Assembly: GCF_004854025.1 (NCBI RefSeq)
Contig: NZ_STGM01000001.1
Span: forward strand, 310,001-374,000
DNA: 64,000 nt
Reading direction: 5' to 3'
Source: Microbacterium hydrothermale
GTDB taxonomy: Bacteria > Actinomycetota > Actinomycetes > Actinomycetales > Microbacteriaceae
Numbering within the stretch: position 1 is the stretch's first letter; every line of letters starts with the position of its first letter. The notes beneath the pieces are model-generated. The model was not told the origin of the DNA, did no database searches, and was given only the letters and a program-made list of their open reading frames with translations. Position numbers and translations under genes: made by a program. Below, one piece after another: positions 8,773 to 21,760 of this stretch.

Positions 8773-10875
8773 TTACTCGACGCGGAACAGCAGCATCGAG
8801 GCACCCGCGACGGGCACGGCGTCGCCGGGGGCGTGGCGCACCGCGTCGGTGGTCGGGCTCTCGTCGGCGCTCGACCACAGCTGCACGTACGACCCCGCGC
8901 CCTCGTCGTCGTCGAGGGGCGGAAGGACGATGTCGACGTCGCTCTCGGTGCCGTGCACCACCAGCAGCACGCGGTTCGGCTCTTCGTCCTCGGGCGTCGA
9001 GGTCGCGAGGTACTGCAGCGTGCGGTGGGCCGGATCGTTCCACCGCTCGCTCGACATGGTCTCCCCGTGCTCGTCGAACCACTCCATGACGGATGCCGAG
9101 GGGATGCGCTCCCCGAGACGGGCGAAGCGCTTGGGGCGGAGGGCCGGATTCTCGCGACGCACGGCGAGGAGCCGCTGCGTGTGGGCGAACAGGTCCTCCT
9201 GCCAGGGAGCGAGATCCCACGACAACCAGGTGAGCGCGGAGTCGTGGCAGTACGCGTTGTTGTTGCCGCGCTGGGTGCGGCCCATCTCGTCGCCCGCGGT
9301 GAGCATCGGCACGCCAGCCGACAGCAGCAGCGTCCCCAGGAGGTTGCGCATGGCCTTTCGCCGCGTGGCGAGCACGCGCTCGTCGTCGGTGCGCCCCTCG
9401 GCCCCGTGGTTGAACGAGCGGTTCGTGTCGGCGCCGTCGCGGTTCTGCTCGCCGTTTCCGAGGTTGTGCTTGACGTCGTACGACACGAGGTCGCGCAGGG
9501 TGAAGCCGTCGTGAGCCGTGACGAAGTTGACGCTCGCGAGCGGACCCCGCTCCTCGCTGAAGGTGTTCGACGATCCCGCCAGGCGCGTCGCGAAGCCCCC
9601 GACGCCCACCGGGGCCGTGTCTGCGCGACGGGCGTAGTCGATGTCGCTGAGCCAGAAGTTGCGCACGCGGTCGCGGTACCGGTCGTTCCACTCCAGCCAG
9701 CCGGGGCCGAAGTTGCCGGTCTGCCACCCGCCCATGCCGACGTCCCACGGCTCGGCGATGAGCTTGGTCCCCGCCAGTCGCTCGTCGTCGCGGATGGCGG
9801 CGAGCAGGGGGTGGTCGGGAGTGAAGGAGTGGTGACGGTCGCGGCCGAGGGTCACGGCGAGGTCGAAGCGGAACCCGTCGATCTGCACCTCCTCCGCCCA
9901 GTAGCGGAGGGAATCCAGGACGAGCCGGGCCGCGGCATCCGTCGAGGTGTTCACCGCGTTGCCGCAGCCGGTCTCGTCGATGTAGACGCCCTCGGCCGTC
10001 TGACGGTAATAGGCGCTGTTGTCGATGCCGCGCAGGCTCGTGCGCGGGCCGCCGATGCCCTCTTCGGCGGTGTGGTTGTAGACGACGTCGAGCAGCACCT
10101 CGAGCCCGGCCTCGTGCAGGAGCTTGACCATGCCCTTGAACTCCCGCAGCACCGCGTCGGGTCCCTCGGCACGACTGGCCGCCGTCGCGTAGGGCGCGTG
10201 CGGGGTGAAGAAGTTCAGGGAGTTGTACCCCCAGTAGTTCGTCAGCCCCAGCTGCAGCAGCCGCGGCTCGGTCGCGAAGGCGTGCACGGGGAGCAGCTCG
10301 ACGCTCGTGACCCCGAGCGAGAGCAGATGCTCGATCATCGCCGGGTGCGCGAGTCCCGCGTAGGTGCCGTGCAGGGCCGGCGGGATGTGCGGATGCCGCT
10401 TGGTGAGGCCCTTCACGTGACCCTCGTAGATGACCGTGCGGTCCATCGGCACCCGGGGTTTGGTCGAGGATCCCCAGTCGAACGCGCCGTCGACGACGAC
10501 CGAGCGCCAGTCGCCGAAACTGCCGGAGACCAGGCCCCGCGAGTACGGTTCGATGAGCAGGGACTGCGGGTTGAATGTGTGGCCCGGTCCGTGCGGTCCA
10601 CCGACGCGGATCGCGTAGCGCGCGCCCGGGCGCAGCAGCGGCGTGGTCGCCTCGAAGACGCCGCCGCCGACCGGGGTCATCGTGATGGTCTCGGTGGCCC
10701 AGTCGAGGTCGACCTCGTCGAAGACGAGCACCTGCATCGCGTCGGCGGACCCCGACCACACGCGCAGCGTGCCGCCGTCGGGTCCGAGGCGGACGCCGAG
10801 GTCGTCGAGCGCGGGGCTGAGCAGCCCCGGCAGGTCGGGAACGCGTGCGGGCAGGGCAGTCTCGGGTCGGACCAT
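8773..10875 (-). CDS. glgX: glycogen debranching enzyme GlgX
   Basis: 700 residues, GH13 isoamylase/debranching family; cleaves alpha-1,6 branches of glycogen. An N-terminal CBM48-like domain (L-R-V-W-S-G-S-A-D-A) is followed by the barrel with V-V-Y-N-H-T-A-E, the nucleophile Asp in F-R-F-D-L-A-V-T-L-G and the acid Glu in L-I-A-E-P-W-D. D-G-F-T-L-R-D-L-V-S-Y and the R-T-Q-R-G-N-N-N-A-Y-C-H segment are typical of GlgX/TreX. It starts 171 bases from glgE and probably has its own promoter: TACCCT and a 7-base gap precede the ATG on the minus strand, a leaderless arrangement. It is divergent from the cysteine desulfurase gene. Confidence 0.95.
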   Translation of the reverse strand: MVRPETALPARVPDLPGLLSPALDDLGVRLGPDGGTLRVWSGSADAMQVLVFDEVDLDWATETITMTPVGGGVFEATTPLLRPGARYAIRVGGPHGPGHTFNPQSLLIEPYSRGLVSGSFGDWRSVVVDGAFDWGSSTKPRVPMDRTVIYEGHVKGLTKRHPHIPPALHGTYAGLAHPAMIEHLLSLGVTSVELLPVHAFATEPRLLQLGLTNYWGYNSLNFFTPHAPYATAASRAEGPDAVLREFKGMVKLLHEAGLEVLLDVVYNHTAEEGIGGPRTSLRGIDNSAYYRQTAEGVYIDETGCGNAVNTSTDAAARLVLDSLRYWAEEVQIDGFRFDLAVTLGRDRHHSFTPDHPLLAAIRDDERLAGTKLIAEPWDVGMGGWQTGNFGPGWLEWNDRYRDRVRNFWLSDIDYARRADTAPVGVGGFATRLAGSSNTFSEERGPLASVNFVTAHDGFTLRDLVSYDVKHNLGNGEQNRDGADTNRSFNHGAEGRTDDERVLATRRKAMRNLLGTLLLSAGVPMLTAGDEMGRTQRGNNNAYCHDSALTWLSWDLAPWQEDLFAHTQRLLAVRRENPALRPKRFARLGERIPSASVMEWFDEHGETMSSERWNDPAHRTLQYLATSTPEDEEPNRVLLVVHGTESDVDIVLPPLDDDEGAGSYVQLWSSADESPTTDAVRHAPGDAVPVAGASMLLFRVE

Positions 10876-10921
10876 GCGTCTTAGGGTAGTGAAGGCGAGT
10901 GCCGATACCGGGAGGGCGAGG

Positions 10922-12106
10922 ATGCGGGTCTACCTCGATCACGCAGCGACGACGCCTCTTCGCGCAGAGGCGCGGGAGGCCTGGGTCGCCGCCCACGAGG
11001 TGCTCGGCAACCCCTCGTCGATCCACGGGGCGGGGCAGGACGCCCGTCGTCTGCTCGAGGACGCCCGCGACGTCCTCGCCGACGTGCTGGGCTGCCAGAG
11101 CATCGAGGTGGTGCTGACCTCGGGCGGCACCGAGGCGGCGAACCTCGCCCTGAAGGGGCTCTGGTGGTCGCGCGCCGCGGGGTCCGACGCCGTGGTCCTC
11201 CCCGACGGCGAGCACCACGCCACGCTCGACGTCGTCGGCTGGCTCGCTGCCGCCCAGGGCGCGGCCGTGCGCCGCGTGGGCCTCGACCCCCTCGGGCGCA
11301 TCGAGCCCTCCGCTTTCGCCGACGCCCTCCCGGGTGCGGCGCTCGCGACGGCGCTGGTGGCCAACAACGAGGTCGGGACGATCCAGGATGCCGCCGCCCT
11401 GGCCGCCGCGGCATCCGCTGCCGGCGTTCCCCTCCATCTCGACGCGGTGTCGGCGCTCGGGCAGATCCCCGTCGACTTCGCCGCGTGGCGCGGGTCGGGC
11501 GCGCAGCCCGGAGGACTGGCGGCGCTGTCGGTCTCGGCGCACAAGGTCGGCGGGCCGGTCGGCGTGGGGGCGGCCGTCGTCTCCCGGCACGCGGCCCTGA
11601 CCCCGCTGGTGCACGGCGGGGGCCAGCAGCGCGGGCTCCGCGCGGGGACGCAGGACGTCGCCGGTGCCGCCGCCTTCGCCGCCGCCGCGCGCGCGGCCGA
11701 GGCGGAGCGCGCGCACGAGAGCGTGCGCCTCGCCGCCCTGCGCGATCGCCTCGTCCGCGGCATCCGCTCGGCCATTCCCGACGCACGACTGCTCGGCGAT
11801 CCCGAGGAGCGTCTGCCGGGCAACGCGCACGTGGTGTTCCCGGATGCCGCGGGCGAGACGCTGCTGTTCCTGCTCGACATGGCGGGGGTGGCCGTCTCGA
11901 CCGGCTCGGCGTGCCAGGCGGGCGTCGCCGAGCCCTCGCACGTCGTGCTCGCGCTCGGACTCGACGACCGCGCCGCGCGGTCGGTGCTGCGGTTCACCCT
12001 CGGTCGCACCTCGACCGACGCCGACGTCGACGCGGTTCTCGCCCGCCTTCCCGAGGCCCACGCGCGGGCGGTGGCATCCGGCGCCCGCTCAGCGGGGCGT
12101 TCGTAG
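10922..12106 (+). CDS. cysteine desulfurase (NifS/IscS-like)
   Basis: 394 residues. This class V aminotransferase-fold PLP enzyme takes sulfur from cysteine to form an enzyme persulfide. It begins V-Y-L-D-H-A-A-T-T-P, the family start. PLP-binding Lys208 lies in S-A-H-K-V-G-G, and catalytic Cys331 in S-T-G-S-A-C-Q-A-G. The ATG has GGGAGG upstream; the frame is open 93 codons earlier, but that region is antisense to glgX. mnmA follows 9 bases later, so sulfur delivery to MnmA for tRNA 2-thiolation is the likely role, as known for such pairs. Its stop codon TAG is also the first three bases of the TAGACT -10 element of mnmA. Confidence 0.95.
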   Translation: MRVYLDHAATTPLRAEAREAWVAAHEVLGNPSSIHGAGQDARRLLEDARDVLADVLGCQSIEVVLTSGGTEAANLALKGLWWSRAAGSDAVVLPDGEHHATLDVVGWLAAAQGAAVRRVGLDPLGRIEPSAFADALPGAALATALVANNEVGTIQDAAALAAAASAAGVPLHLDAVSALGQIPVDFAAWRGSGAQPGGLAALSVSAHKVGGPVGVGAAVVSRHAALTPLVHGGGQQRGLRAGTQDVAGAAAFAAAARAAEAERAHESVRLAALRDRLVRGIRSAIPDARLLGDPEERLPGNAHVVFPDAAGETLLFLLDMAGVAVSTGSACQAGVAEPSHVVLALGLDDRAARSVLRFTLGRTSTDADVDAVLARLPEAHARAVASGARSAGRS

Positions 12107-12115
12107 ACTGGGACG

Positions 12116-15737
<3,622 letters not shown>

Positions 15738-15738
15738 G

Positions 15739-15774
15739 GCGAAGAGGGCGGAGCCGCAGCCCCGCCCTCTTCGC
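15739..15774. terminator. bidirectional terminator between ligA and lipoprotein gene
   Basis: A perfect 13-bp stem (15739-15751 with 15762-15774) with a 10-base loop sits 2 bases after ligA. The next gene converges on it from the minus strand, so it probably serves both. Confidence 0.8.
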
Positions 15775-15792
15775 GTCCGGTGCCGTGTCGGA

Positions 15793-16290
15793 TCAGCCGG
15801 CGCAGGCCGTCCCGGCCTGCGTGAAGCTCTCCTGCAGTGCCGTGACCTGCTCGCTCAGCCCACTCGCGGTGCTCGGATCGGCGATGACGCCCTCGAGGAA
15901 GGTGACGTACTGGTTCAACGTCGCGCTCGCGTTCTGCGCGGCCGGGGCGATGTCGGCGTTGGTGATCTGCGAGAAGTCGCCCTGCACCTTCGTCGCGAGC
16001 TCCTTGAACCGGTCGACGGCCGCCTGAGGATCGGAGGTGTTGATCTCACCGCTGGCCTCGGTGACGTCGTTGAACGACGTGATGATGATCTGGCAGGCGT
16101 CCTGCTTCGACTGGTCACCGTCTGCGGCGGCCGAGGCGGCGGGCGCGGGACTCGACGAGACGGGGCTGGGAGCGGTGGACTCCGCGGTCGTCGGCGCGGC
16201 ATCCGAAGAGGCCCCTCCGGAACATCCGGCCAGCAGCAGAGCGGCGGCGGCGAGAGCGCTGAAGGCGGCCGAGGCGCGCGTGATGGTCAT
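15793..16290 (-). CDS. putative lipoprotein, function unknown
   Basis: 165 residues. The N-terminus is a lipoprotein signal with L-L-L-A-G-C-S-G-G, so the mature protein should be lipid-anchored outside the membrane. A Ser/Thr/Ala/Pro-rich linker follows, then a helical domain with two further cysteines (D-A-C-Q-I-I and G-T-A-C-A-G at the end) that could form a disulfide. I chose ATG 16290 for its GGGGGGA ribosome site; a GTG at 16311 is the alternative. I know no function. Convergent with ligA. Confidence 0.75.
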   Translation of the reverse strand: MTITRASAAFSALAAAALLLAGCSGGASSDAAPTTAESTAPSPVSSSPAPAASAAADGDQSKQDACQIIITSFNDVTEASGEINTSDPQAAVDRFKELATKVQGDFSQITNADIAPAAQNASATLNQYVTFLEGVIADPSTASGLSEQVTALQESFTQAGTACAG

Positions 16291-16414
16291 GTGATTCCCC
16301 CCAAAGGTCACGGTCGGGCCGGGAATCGGCCCGTCGAATCACCGTAGCGATTCGTCGACCGACCGCCCGGATCGTCCTCGCCCCTTGCGCGGAGCGGGTC
16401 CCGCGGTGCAGGGG

Positions 16415-18094
16415 TCAGTCCGCGAGGAGTTTGTCGCGCACCTGGCGTCGCAGGACCTTGCCGATCAGCGAGCGGGGCAGGTCGTCGACGACGACGATGC
16501 GACGGGGCACCTTGTAGGGCGTCAGGATGCCGCGTGCGAACGCGCGCACCGCCTCGACGTCGAGCTCACCGGGCACGGTGGGCACGACCGCCGCGACGAC
16601 CTCTTCGCCGGAGTGCTCGCTGGGCAGACCGACCACCGCGACGTCGGCGACGCCGGGGTGCTGGCGGAGCACGTTCTCGACCTCGGTCGGCGCGACGTTG
16701 AAGCCGCCCGTGATGATGAGTTCCTTGATGCGGTCGACGATGCGGACGAAGCCGTCCTCGTCGATCGTCACGATGTCGCCGGTGCGGAACCAGCCGTCGA
16801 TGAACACCGCCTCGGTCTCCTCCGGCTTGCCGTAGTACCCCGAGAACACCTGGGGCCCGCGCACCAGCAGCTCCCCGCGTTCGACATCGGTGCGCGGATC
16901 GTCGGGGTCGACGACCCGGCACTCGGTGCCGGGGAGGGGCAGACCGACGGTTCCGGCCACGCGGTTGTCGGCGACGGGATTGGCCATGAGCACGGGGGAG
17001 CACTCGCTGAGGCCGTACCCCTCGACCAGGTATCCGCCGGTGGCTTTCTCGAACGGGACGACGAGGTCGTGCGGCAGCGCCATGGCGCCCGAGATCGCGA
17101 CGTCGGTCCCCGCGAGCGAGACCCCCTTCGCCTCGGCCGCGGCCAGGAGCCGTTCGGCGATGGGCGGGACCAGGGGGAGGAAGGTCGCGGGATGCTTCTT
17201 CGTCACCGCGAGTACGAGGTCGGCGTCGAACTTCGGGAAGAGCACCAGTCGCGCGCCCATCGACATCGCGAAGGTCAGGCACAGCGTCAGCCCGTAGGCG
17301 TGGAACATCGGCAGTACGGCGTACACGACGCACCCCTCGCCCCGCACGATCTGGGGTACCCACGCCCGCGCCTGGGCGGCGTTCGCGAGCAGGTTCGCGT
17401 GGGTGAGCATCGCCCCCTTCGGCGTGCCCGTCGTGCCGCTGGTGTACTGGATGATCGCGAGGTCGGAGGCGACGGGGCGCGGATGCGACGCGGGCAGCGG
17501 ATCGTGCCGCACGACCTCTTCCCAGTCGGTGGCTCCCCGCGTCGCGGCGTGCAGGGCGGCGCGGGAGGCGCGGGCTTTCGCGACCGGCAGACGCAGCGCG
17601 AGACGCGTCGTCCAAGGCATCGCGCGCGTGACATCCACCGAGATCAGGGTATCCACGCGCAGGTCCGCGGGGAACTCCTGCACCGTCGCGACGACCTTGC
17701 TCCACACGATCGCGTGCTTCGCCCCGTGGTCCTCGAACTGTTTGCGCAGCTCTCGCGGCGTGTAGAGCGGGTTGTGCTCGACGACCACGGCCCCGAGGCG
17801 CAGCACGGCGTAGAACGCGACGATGTGCTGGGGACAGTTGGGCAGCACGAGCGCGACCGGGTCGCCGGCGCGCACACCGTGCGCGGCCAGCGCCGCGGCG
17901 GCGCGTGCGATCTGCGCCGACATCTCGGCATACGTGGTCTCGCGCCCGAAGAACTGCAGCGCGGGAGCGTCCGGGTAATCACGGGTGGACGCGTCGACGA
18001 TGTCGAGGAGCGACCCCGTCTGCGGCTCCAGGTCGACGGGCACGCCCGCCGCATAGCTCGAGGTCCAGGGTCGCGGCGGATCGAAGCTCGTCAC
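16415..18094 (-). CDS. long-chain fatty-acid-CoA ligase (AMP-forming)
   Basis: 559 residues; ANL-superfamily acyl-CoA synthetase, activating fatty acids through an acyl-adenylate. The AMP-binding P-loop reads Y-T-S-G-T-T-G-T-P-K-G. Further motifs are G-Y-G-L-S-E-C-S-P, W-F-R-T-G-D-I-V, and the C-terminal G-K-V-L-R-R with the catalytic Lys. FadD-like long-chain acids are the most likely substrates, but the sequence does not settle this. The GTG start is preceded on the minus strand by TAGGCT and 6 bases, so it is probably leaderless. It is divergent from gatC, with 82 bases between. Confidence 0.92.
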   Translation of the reverse strand: MTSFDPPRPWTSSYAAGVPVDLEPQTGSLLDIVDASTRDYPDAPALQFFGRETTYAEMSAQIARAAAALAAHGVRAGDPVALVLPNCPQHIVAFYAVLRLGAVVVEHNPLYTPRELRKQFEDHGAKHAIVWSKVVATVQEFPADLRVDTLISVDVTRAMPWTTRLALRLPVAKARASRAALHAATRGATDWEEVVRHDPLPASHPRPVASDLAIIQYTSGTTGTPKGAMLTHANLLANAAQARAWVPQIVRGEGCVVYAVLPMFHAYGLTLCLTFAMSMGARLVLFPKFDADLVLAVTKKHPATFLPLVPPIAERLLAAAEAKGVSLAGTDVAISGAMALPHDLVVPFEKATGGYLVEGYGLSECSPVLMANPVADNRVAGTVGLPLPGTECRVVDPDDPRTDVERGELLVRGPQVFSGYYGKPEETEAVFIDGWFRTGDIVTIDEDGFVRIVDRIKELIITGGFNVAPTEVENVLRQHPGVADVAVVGLPSEHSGEEVVAAVVPTVPGELDVEAVRAFARGILTPYKVPRRIVVVDDLPRSLIGKVLRRQVRDKLLAD

Positions 18095-18176
18095 CCGGCC
18101 AGCCTAGGGCGGCACCGCGGTCGGGGCCAGGCGGCACGCGACGGGCGGGCGACCGCGCGCGAACTAGACTCGGGGG

Positions 18177-18476
18177 GTGTCTGAAATCACTCCTGATCTC
18201 GTGCGCCATCTCGGTGTGCTCGCCCGGATCCAGTTGAGCGACGAGGAGGTCCAGAGCCTCACCGGCCAACTGGATGCCATCGTCGACAACATCGCGAAGG
18301 TGTCCGAGGTGGCGACCCCCGAGGTCGTCGCGACGAGCCACCCGATCCCGCTCGAGAACGTCTTCCGCCCCGACGTCGTGCAGCAGCAGCTCACGCGCGA
18401 GCAGGTGCTCCAGAACGCTCCCGACCAGGCCGACGGCCGTTTCCGTGTGACCGCGATCCTGGGAGAAGAGCAGTGA
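18177..18476 (+). CDS. gatC: Asp/Glu-tRNA amidotransferase subunit C
   Basis: 99 residues, normal for GatC, which stabilises GatA and its interface with GatB. It begins with the family pattern [17 protein letters not shown] and ends with [11 protein letters not shown] 18177 lies 6 bases after TAGACT (18165-18170), a leaderless promoter that probably drives gatCAB. Its stop overlaps the gatA GTG start by 4 bases. Confidence 0.95.
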   Translation: MSEITPDLVRHLGVLARIQLSDEEVQSLTGQLDAIVDNIAKVSEVATPEVVATSHPIPLENVFRPDVVQQQLTREQVLQNAPDQADGRFRVTAILGEEQ

Positions 18477-19993
18477 CCGACCTCACTCGTCTGACCGCGG
18501 CCGACCTGGCCGCCAAGCTCGCTTCGTCCGAGGTGTCGAGCGTCGAGGCCACGCAGGCGCACCTCGACCGCATCGCCGCCGTCGACGGCGACGTGCACGC
18601 GTTCCTGCACGTGAGCGACCACGCCCTCGAGGTGGCCGCCGACATCGACCGCCGTCGCGCGGCGGGCGAGCAGCTCCACGAGCTCGCGGGCGTCCCGCTC
18701 GCCGTCAAGGACGTGCTCGTGACCACCGACATGCCCTCCACGAGCGGATCGAAGATCCTCGAGGGGTACATGTCGCCCTACGACGCGACCGTCGTCGCGC
18801 GCTCGCGCGCCGCCGGTCTCGTACCCCTCGGCAAGACGAACATGGACGAGTTCGCGATGGGCTCCTCCACCGAGTTCTCGGCCTACGGCCCCACGCGCAA
18901 CCCCTGGGACCTCGACCGCATCCCCGGCGGATCCGGCGGCGGGTCGGCCGCGGCCGTCGCCGCGTTCGAGGCGCCGCTGGCCCTCGGTTCCGACACGGGC
19001 GGGTCGATCCGTCAGCCGGCGCACGTCACGGGCACCGTCGGTGTGAAGCCGACGTACGGCGGCGTGAGCCGTTACGGCGCGATCGCCCTGGCATCCAGCC
19101 TCGATCAGGTGGGGCCCGTCACGCGCACCGTCCTCGATGCGGGGCTGCTGCACGACGTCATCGGCGGGCACGACGCGAACGATTCGACCTCGCTCTCCGA
19201 CGCGTGGCCGTCGTTCGCCGCCGCCGCCCGCGAGGGCGCGACCGGCGAGGTCTTGAAGGGCCTCAAGGTCGGCGTCATCCGCGAACTCGACGACCGCGGC
19301 TTCCAGAAGGGCGTCTCGGACTCGTTCCGCGTCTCGCTGGCCGCCATGGAGGCGCAGGGCGCCGAGATCGTCGAGATCAGCGCCCCCCACTTCGAGTACG
19401 GCGTTGCCGCGTACTATCTGATCCTCCCCGCCGAGGCATCGAGCAACCTCGCGAAGTTCGACTCGGTGCGCTTCGGGCTCCGTGTGACGCCCCAGGGCAC
19501 CCCGACGGTCGAGAACGTGATGGCTACCACGCGCGACGCCGGCTTCGGCCCCGAGGTCAAGCGCCGCATCATCCTCGGCACCTACGCGCTGTCGGCGGGC
19601 TATTACGACGCCTACTACGGCAGCGCCCAGAAGGTGCGCACCCTCATCCAGCAGGACTTCGACGCCGCCTTCGCCCAGGTCGACGTGATCGCGACGCCGT
19701 CGGCGCCGACCACGGCCTTCCGCCTCGGCGAGAAGCTCGATGATCCGCTCCAGATGTACCTCAACGACGTGACCACGATCCCGGCGAACCTCGCCGGCGT
19801 CCCCGGCATCTCGGTGCCGAGCGGCCTGGCGGAGGAGGACGGCCTGCCCGTCGGCATCCAGTTCCTCGCCCCCGCCCGCGAGGACGCGCGTCTGTACCGC
19901 GTCGGTGCGGCGCTCGAAGCGCTGCTCCTCGACCAGTGGGGCGGACCGCTGCTCGACAAAGCCCCTTCCCTCACGAACGGAGCGTCCCTCTGA
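18473..19993 (+). CDS. gatA: Asp/Glu-tRNA amidotransferase subunit A
   Basis: 506 residues. Amidase subunit that releases ammonia from glutamine for transamidation of Glu-tRNA(Gln) and/or Asp-tRNA(Asn). The amidase-signature triad is visible: Lys in P-L-A-V-K-D-V, Ser in G-G-S-G-G-G-S-A-A, and Ser in [11 protein letters not shown]. The length is normal. It overlaps gatC (GTGA) and gatB (TGATG), so the three are translationally coupled. Confidence 0.97.
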   Translation: MTDLTRLTAADLAAKLASSEVSSVEATQAHLDRIAAVDGDVHAFLHVSDHALEVAADIDRRRAAGEQLHELAGVPLAVKDVLVTTDMPSTSGSKILEGYMSPYDATVVARSRAAGLVPLGKTNMDEFAMGSSTEFSAYGPTRNPWDLDRIPGGSGGGSAAAVAAFEAPLALGSDTGGSIRQPAHVTGTVGVKPTYGGVSRYGAIALASSLDQVGPVTRTVLDAGLLHDVIGGHDANDSTSLSDAWPSFAAAAREGATGEVLKGLKVGVIRELDDRGFQKGVSDSFRVSLAAMEAQGAEIVEISAPHFEYGVAAYYLILPAEASSNLAKFDSVRFGLRVTPQGTPTVENVMATTRDAGFGPEVKRRIILGTYALSAGYYDAYYGSAQKVRTLIQQDFDAAFAQVDVIATPSAPTTAFRLGEKLDDPLQMYLNDVTTIPANLAGVPGISVPSGLAEEDGLPVGIQFLAPAREDARLYRVGAALEALLLDQWGGPLLDKAPSLTNGASL

Positions 19994-21507
19994 TGGCCAA
20001 AGACGCACTCATGGACTTCGACGAGGCGCTCGAGATGTTCGAGCCCGTCCTCGGCTTCGAGGTGCACGTCGAGCTCAACACCGCGACCAAGATGTTCTCG
20101 GCCGCCCCCAACCCGGCCAACGAGGCGAACCACGGCGCCGAGCCCAACACGCTCGTCGCCCCGGTCGACATGGGCCTCCCCGGCGCCCTGCCGGTGGTGA
20201 ACGCCGAGGCGATCCGCTCGTCGATCAGCCTGGGCCTTGCCCTCGGGTGCTCGATCGCGCCGTCGAGCCGGTTCGCGCGGAAGAACTACTTCTACCCCGA
20301 CCTCGGCAAGAACTACCAGATCTCGCAGTACGACGAGCCGATCGCCTTCGAGGGCTCGGTCGAGGTCGAACTCGAAGACGGCACGATCGTCACCGTGCCG
20401 ATCGAGCGCGCGCACATGGAGGAGGATGCCGGAAAGCTCACCCACATGGGAGGGGCGACCGGTCGCATCCAGGGCGCCGAGTACTCGCTCGTCGACTACA
20501 ACCGCGCGGGCGTGCCGCTCGTCGAGATCGTCACGAAGCCGATCTTCGGCGCGGAGCACTCGGCTCCCGCGCTGGCGAAGGCGTACGTCGCGACGATCCG
20601 CGACATCGTGCGCGGTCTCGGCATCTCGGAGGCCAAGCTCGAGCGCGGGAACCTCCGCTGCGACGCGAACGTCTCTCTGCGCCCCCGCGGCCAGGAGAAG
20701 CTCGGCACCCGCACTGAGACGAAGAACGTCAACTCGATGCGCTCGGTCGAGCGGGCGGTGCGGTACGAGATCCAGCGCCAGGCCGCGATCCTCGCCAAGG
20801 GCGGGACGATCACGCAGGAGACGCGCCACTGGCACGAGGACACCGGGCGCACCTCTCCCGGTCGCCCCAAGTCGGATGCCGACGACTACCGCTACTTCCC
20901 CGAGCCCGACCTGCTGCCGGTCGTCCCCGCGCCCGCACTGATCGAGGAACTGCGCGCCGCCCTGCCCGAGCCGCCCGCCGCGCGTCGGCGCCGACTCAAG
21001 GCCGAGTGGGGCTTCACCGACCTCGAGTTCCAGGACGTCGCCAACGGCGGTCTGCTCGACGCGGTCGCCGACACGATCGCCGCCGGTGCCGCTCCCGCGG
21101 CCGCCCGCAAGTGGTGGACCGGCGAGATCACGCGCGTCGCCAACGCGCAGGAGCGCGACGCCGCCGACCTGGTGTCGCCCGCGAACGTGGCCGCCCTGCA
21201 GAAGCTGGTGGATGCCGGCACCCTGACCGACAAGCTCGCCCGTCAGGTGCTCGAGGGCGTCATCGCCGGCGAGGGCACCCCGCAGGAGGTCGTCGACGCC
21301 CGCGGGCTCGCCGTCGTCTCCGACGACGGGGCCCTCATCGCCGCGATCGACGACGCCCTGGCCGCCCAGCCCGACGTGCTCGCGAAGATCCGCGACGGCA
21401 AGGTGCAGGCCGCCGGTGCGGTCATCGGCGCGGTCATGAAGGCCATGAAGGGCCAGGCCGACGCCGCGCGCGTGCGCGAGCTCGTGCTGGAGCGCGCCGC
21501 CCAGTAA
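19993..21507 (+). CDS. gatB: Asp/Glu-tRNA amidotransferase subunit B
   Basis: 504 residues. Kinase-like subunit that activates the misacylated tRNA. It contains [20 protein letters not shown] and R-C-D-A-N-V-S-L-R, all GatB signatures, and a YqeY-like helical C-terminus. The ATG shares its A with the gatA stop. A hairpin follows at 21514. GlnRS and AsnRS are outside the window, so whether it serves Gln, Asn or both is unknown. Confidence 0.97.
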   Translation: MAKDALMDFDEALEMFEPVLGFEVHVELNTATKMFSAAPNPANEANHGAEPNTLVAPVDMGLPGALPVVNAEAIRSSISLGLALGCSIAPSSRFARKNYFYPDLGKNYQISQYDEPIAFEGSVEVELEDGTIVTVPIERAHMEEDAGKLTHMGGATGRIQGAEYSLVDYNRAGVPLVEIVTKPIFGAEHSAPALAKAYVATIRDIVRGLGISEAKLERGNLRCDANVSLRPRGQEKLGTRTETKNVNSMRSVERAVRYEIQRQAAILAKGGTITQETRHWHEDTGRTSPGRPKSDADDYRYFPEPDLLPVVPAPALIEELRAALPEPPAARRRRLKAEWGFTDLEFQDVANGGLLDAVADTIAAGAAPAAARKWWTGEITRVANAQERDAADLVSPANVAALQKLVDAGTLTDKLARQVLEGVIAGEGTPQEVVDARGLAVVSDDGALIAAIDDALAAQPDVLAKIRDGKVQAAGAVIGAVMKAMKGQADAARVRELVLERAAQ

Positions 21508-21513
21508 GACACC

Positions 21514-21560
21514 GGATGCCACGATCCCGACCGCTCGGAGAGCGCGGGGTCGTGGCATCC
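21514..21560 (+). terminator. terminator of gatCAB with GGATGCC arms
   Basis: GGATGCCACGA (21514-21524) pairs with its complement at 21550-21560. The stem continues with TCCCG/CGGGG to 16 bp including one G-T pair. It starts 7 bases after gatB. The arms begin with the over-represented heptamer GGATGCC. Confidence 0.8.
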
Positions 21561-21600
21561 GTGCGTTCGCGGACGTGCCCTCGGGCCGTCCGAACGGGCG

Positions 21601-21654
21601 GTGGTCTGCGCAGGGTCGGTGGTCTGCACAGAGTCGGTGATCTGCGCCGAGTCC
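21601..21654. repeat. three imperfect 18-bp tandem repeats
   Basis: Three adjacent copies start GTGGTCTGCGCAGGGTCG (21601), GTGGTCTGCACAGAGTCG (21619) and GTGATCTGCGCCGAGTCC (21637). They lie between the gatB terminator and dinB. The role is unknown; the unit is a multiple of three, but no gene is evident. Confidence 0.6.
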
Positions 21655-21760
21655 GTGGGTTTCGCGGATTCCGGGCTGAGGTTGTGCGAATCGCGGAGGG
21701 TGTGCACGGGGCGGGCGCCGGGCGGGACCGATGTCGGTGGTCCGGGGGAGAATGGATGCC

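Noticed and set aside
6638..9514. 958-codon plus-strand ORF opposite glgE and glgX
   Set aside because: Shadow of glgE and glgX with the same biased composition; no domain recognised.
21601..21654. CRISPR-like array
   Set aside because: The units are adjacent without spacers and are only 18 bases; no cas genes are present.
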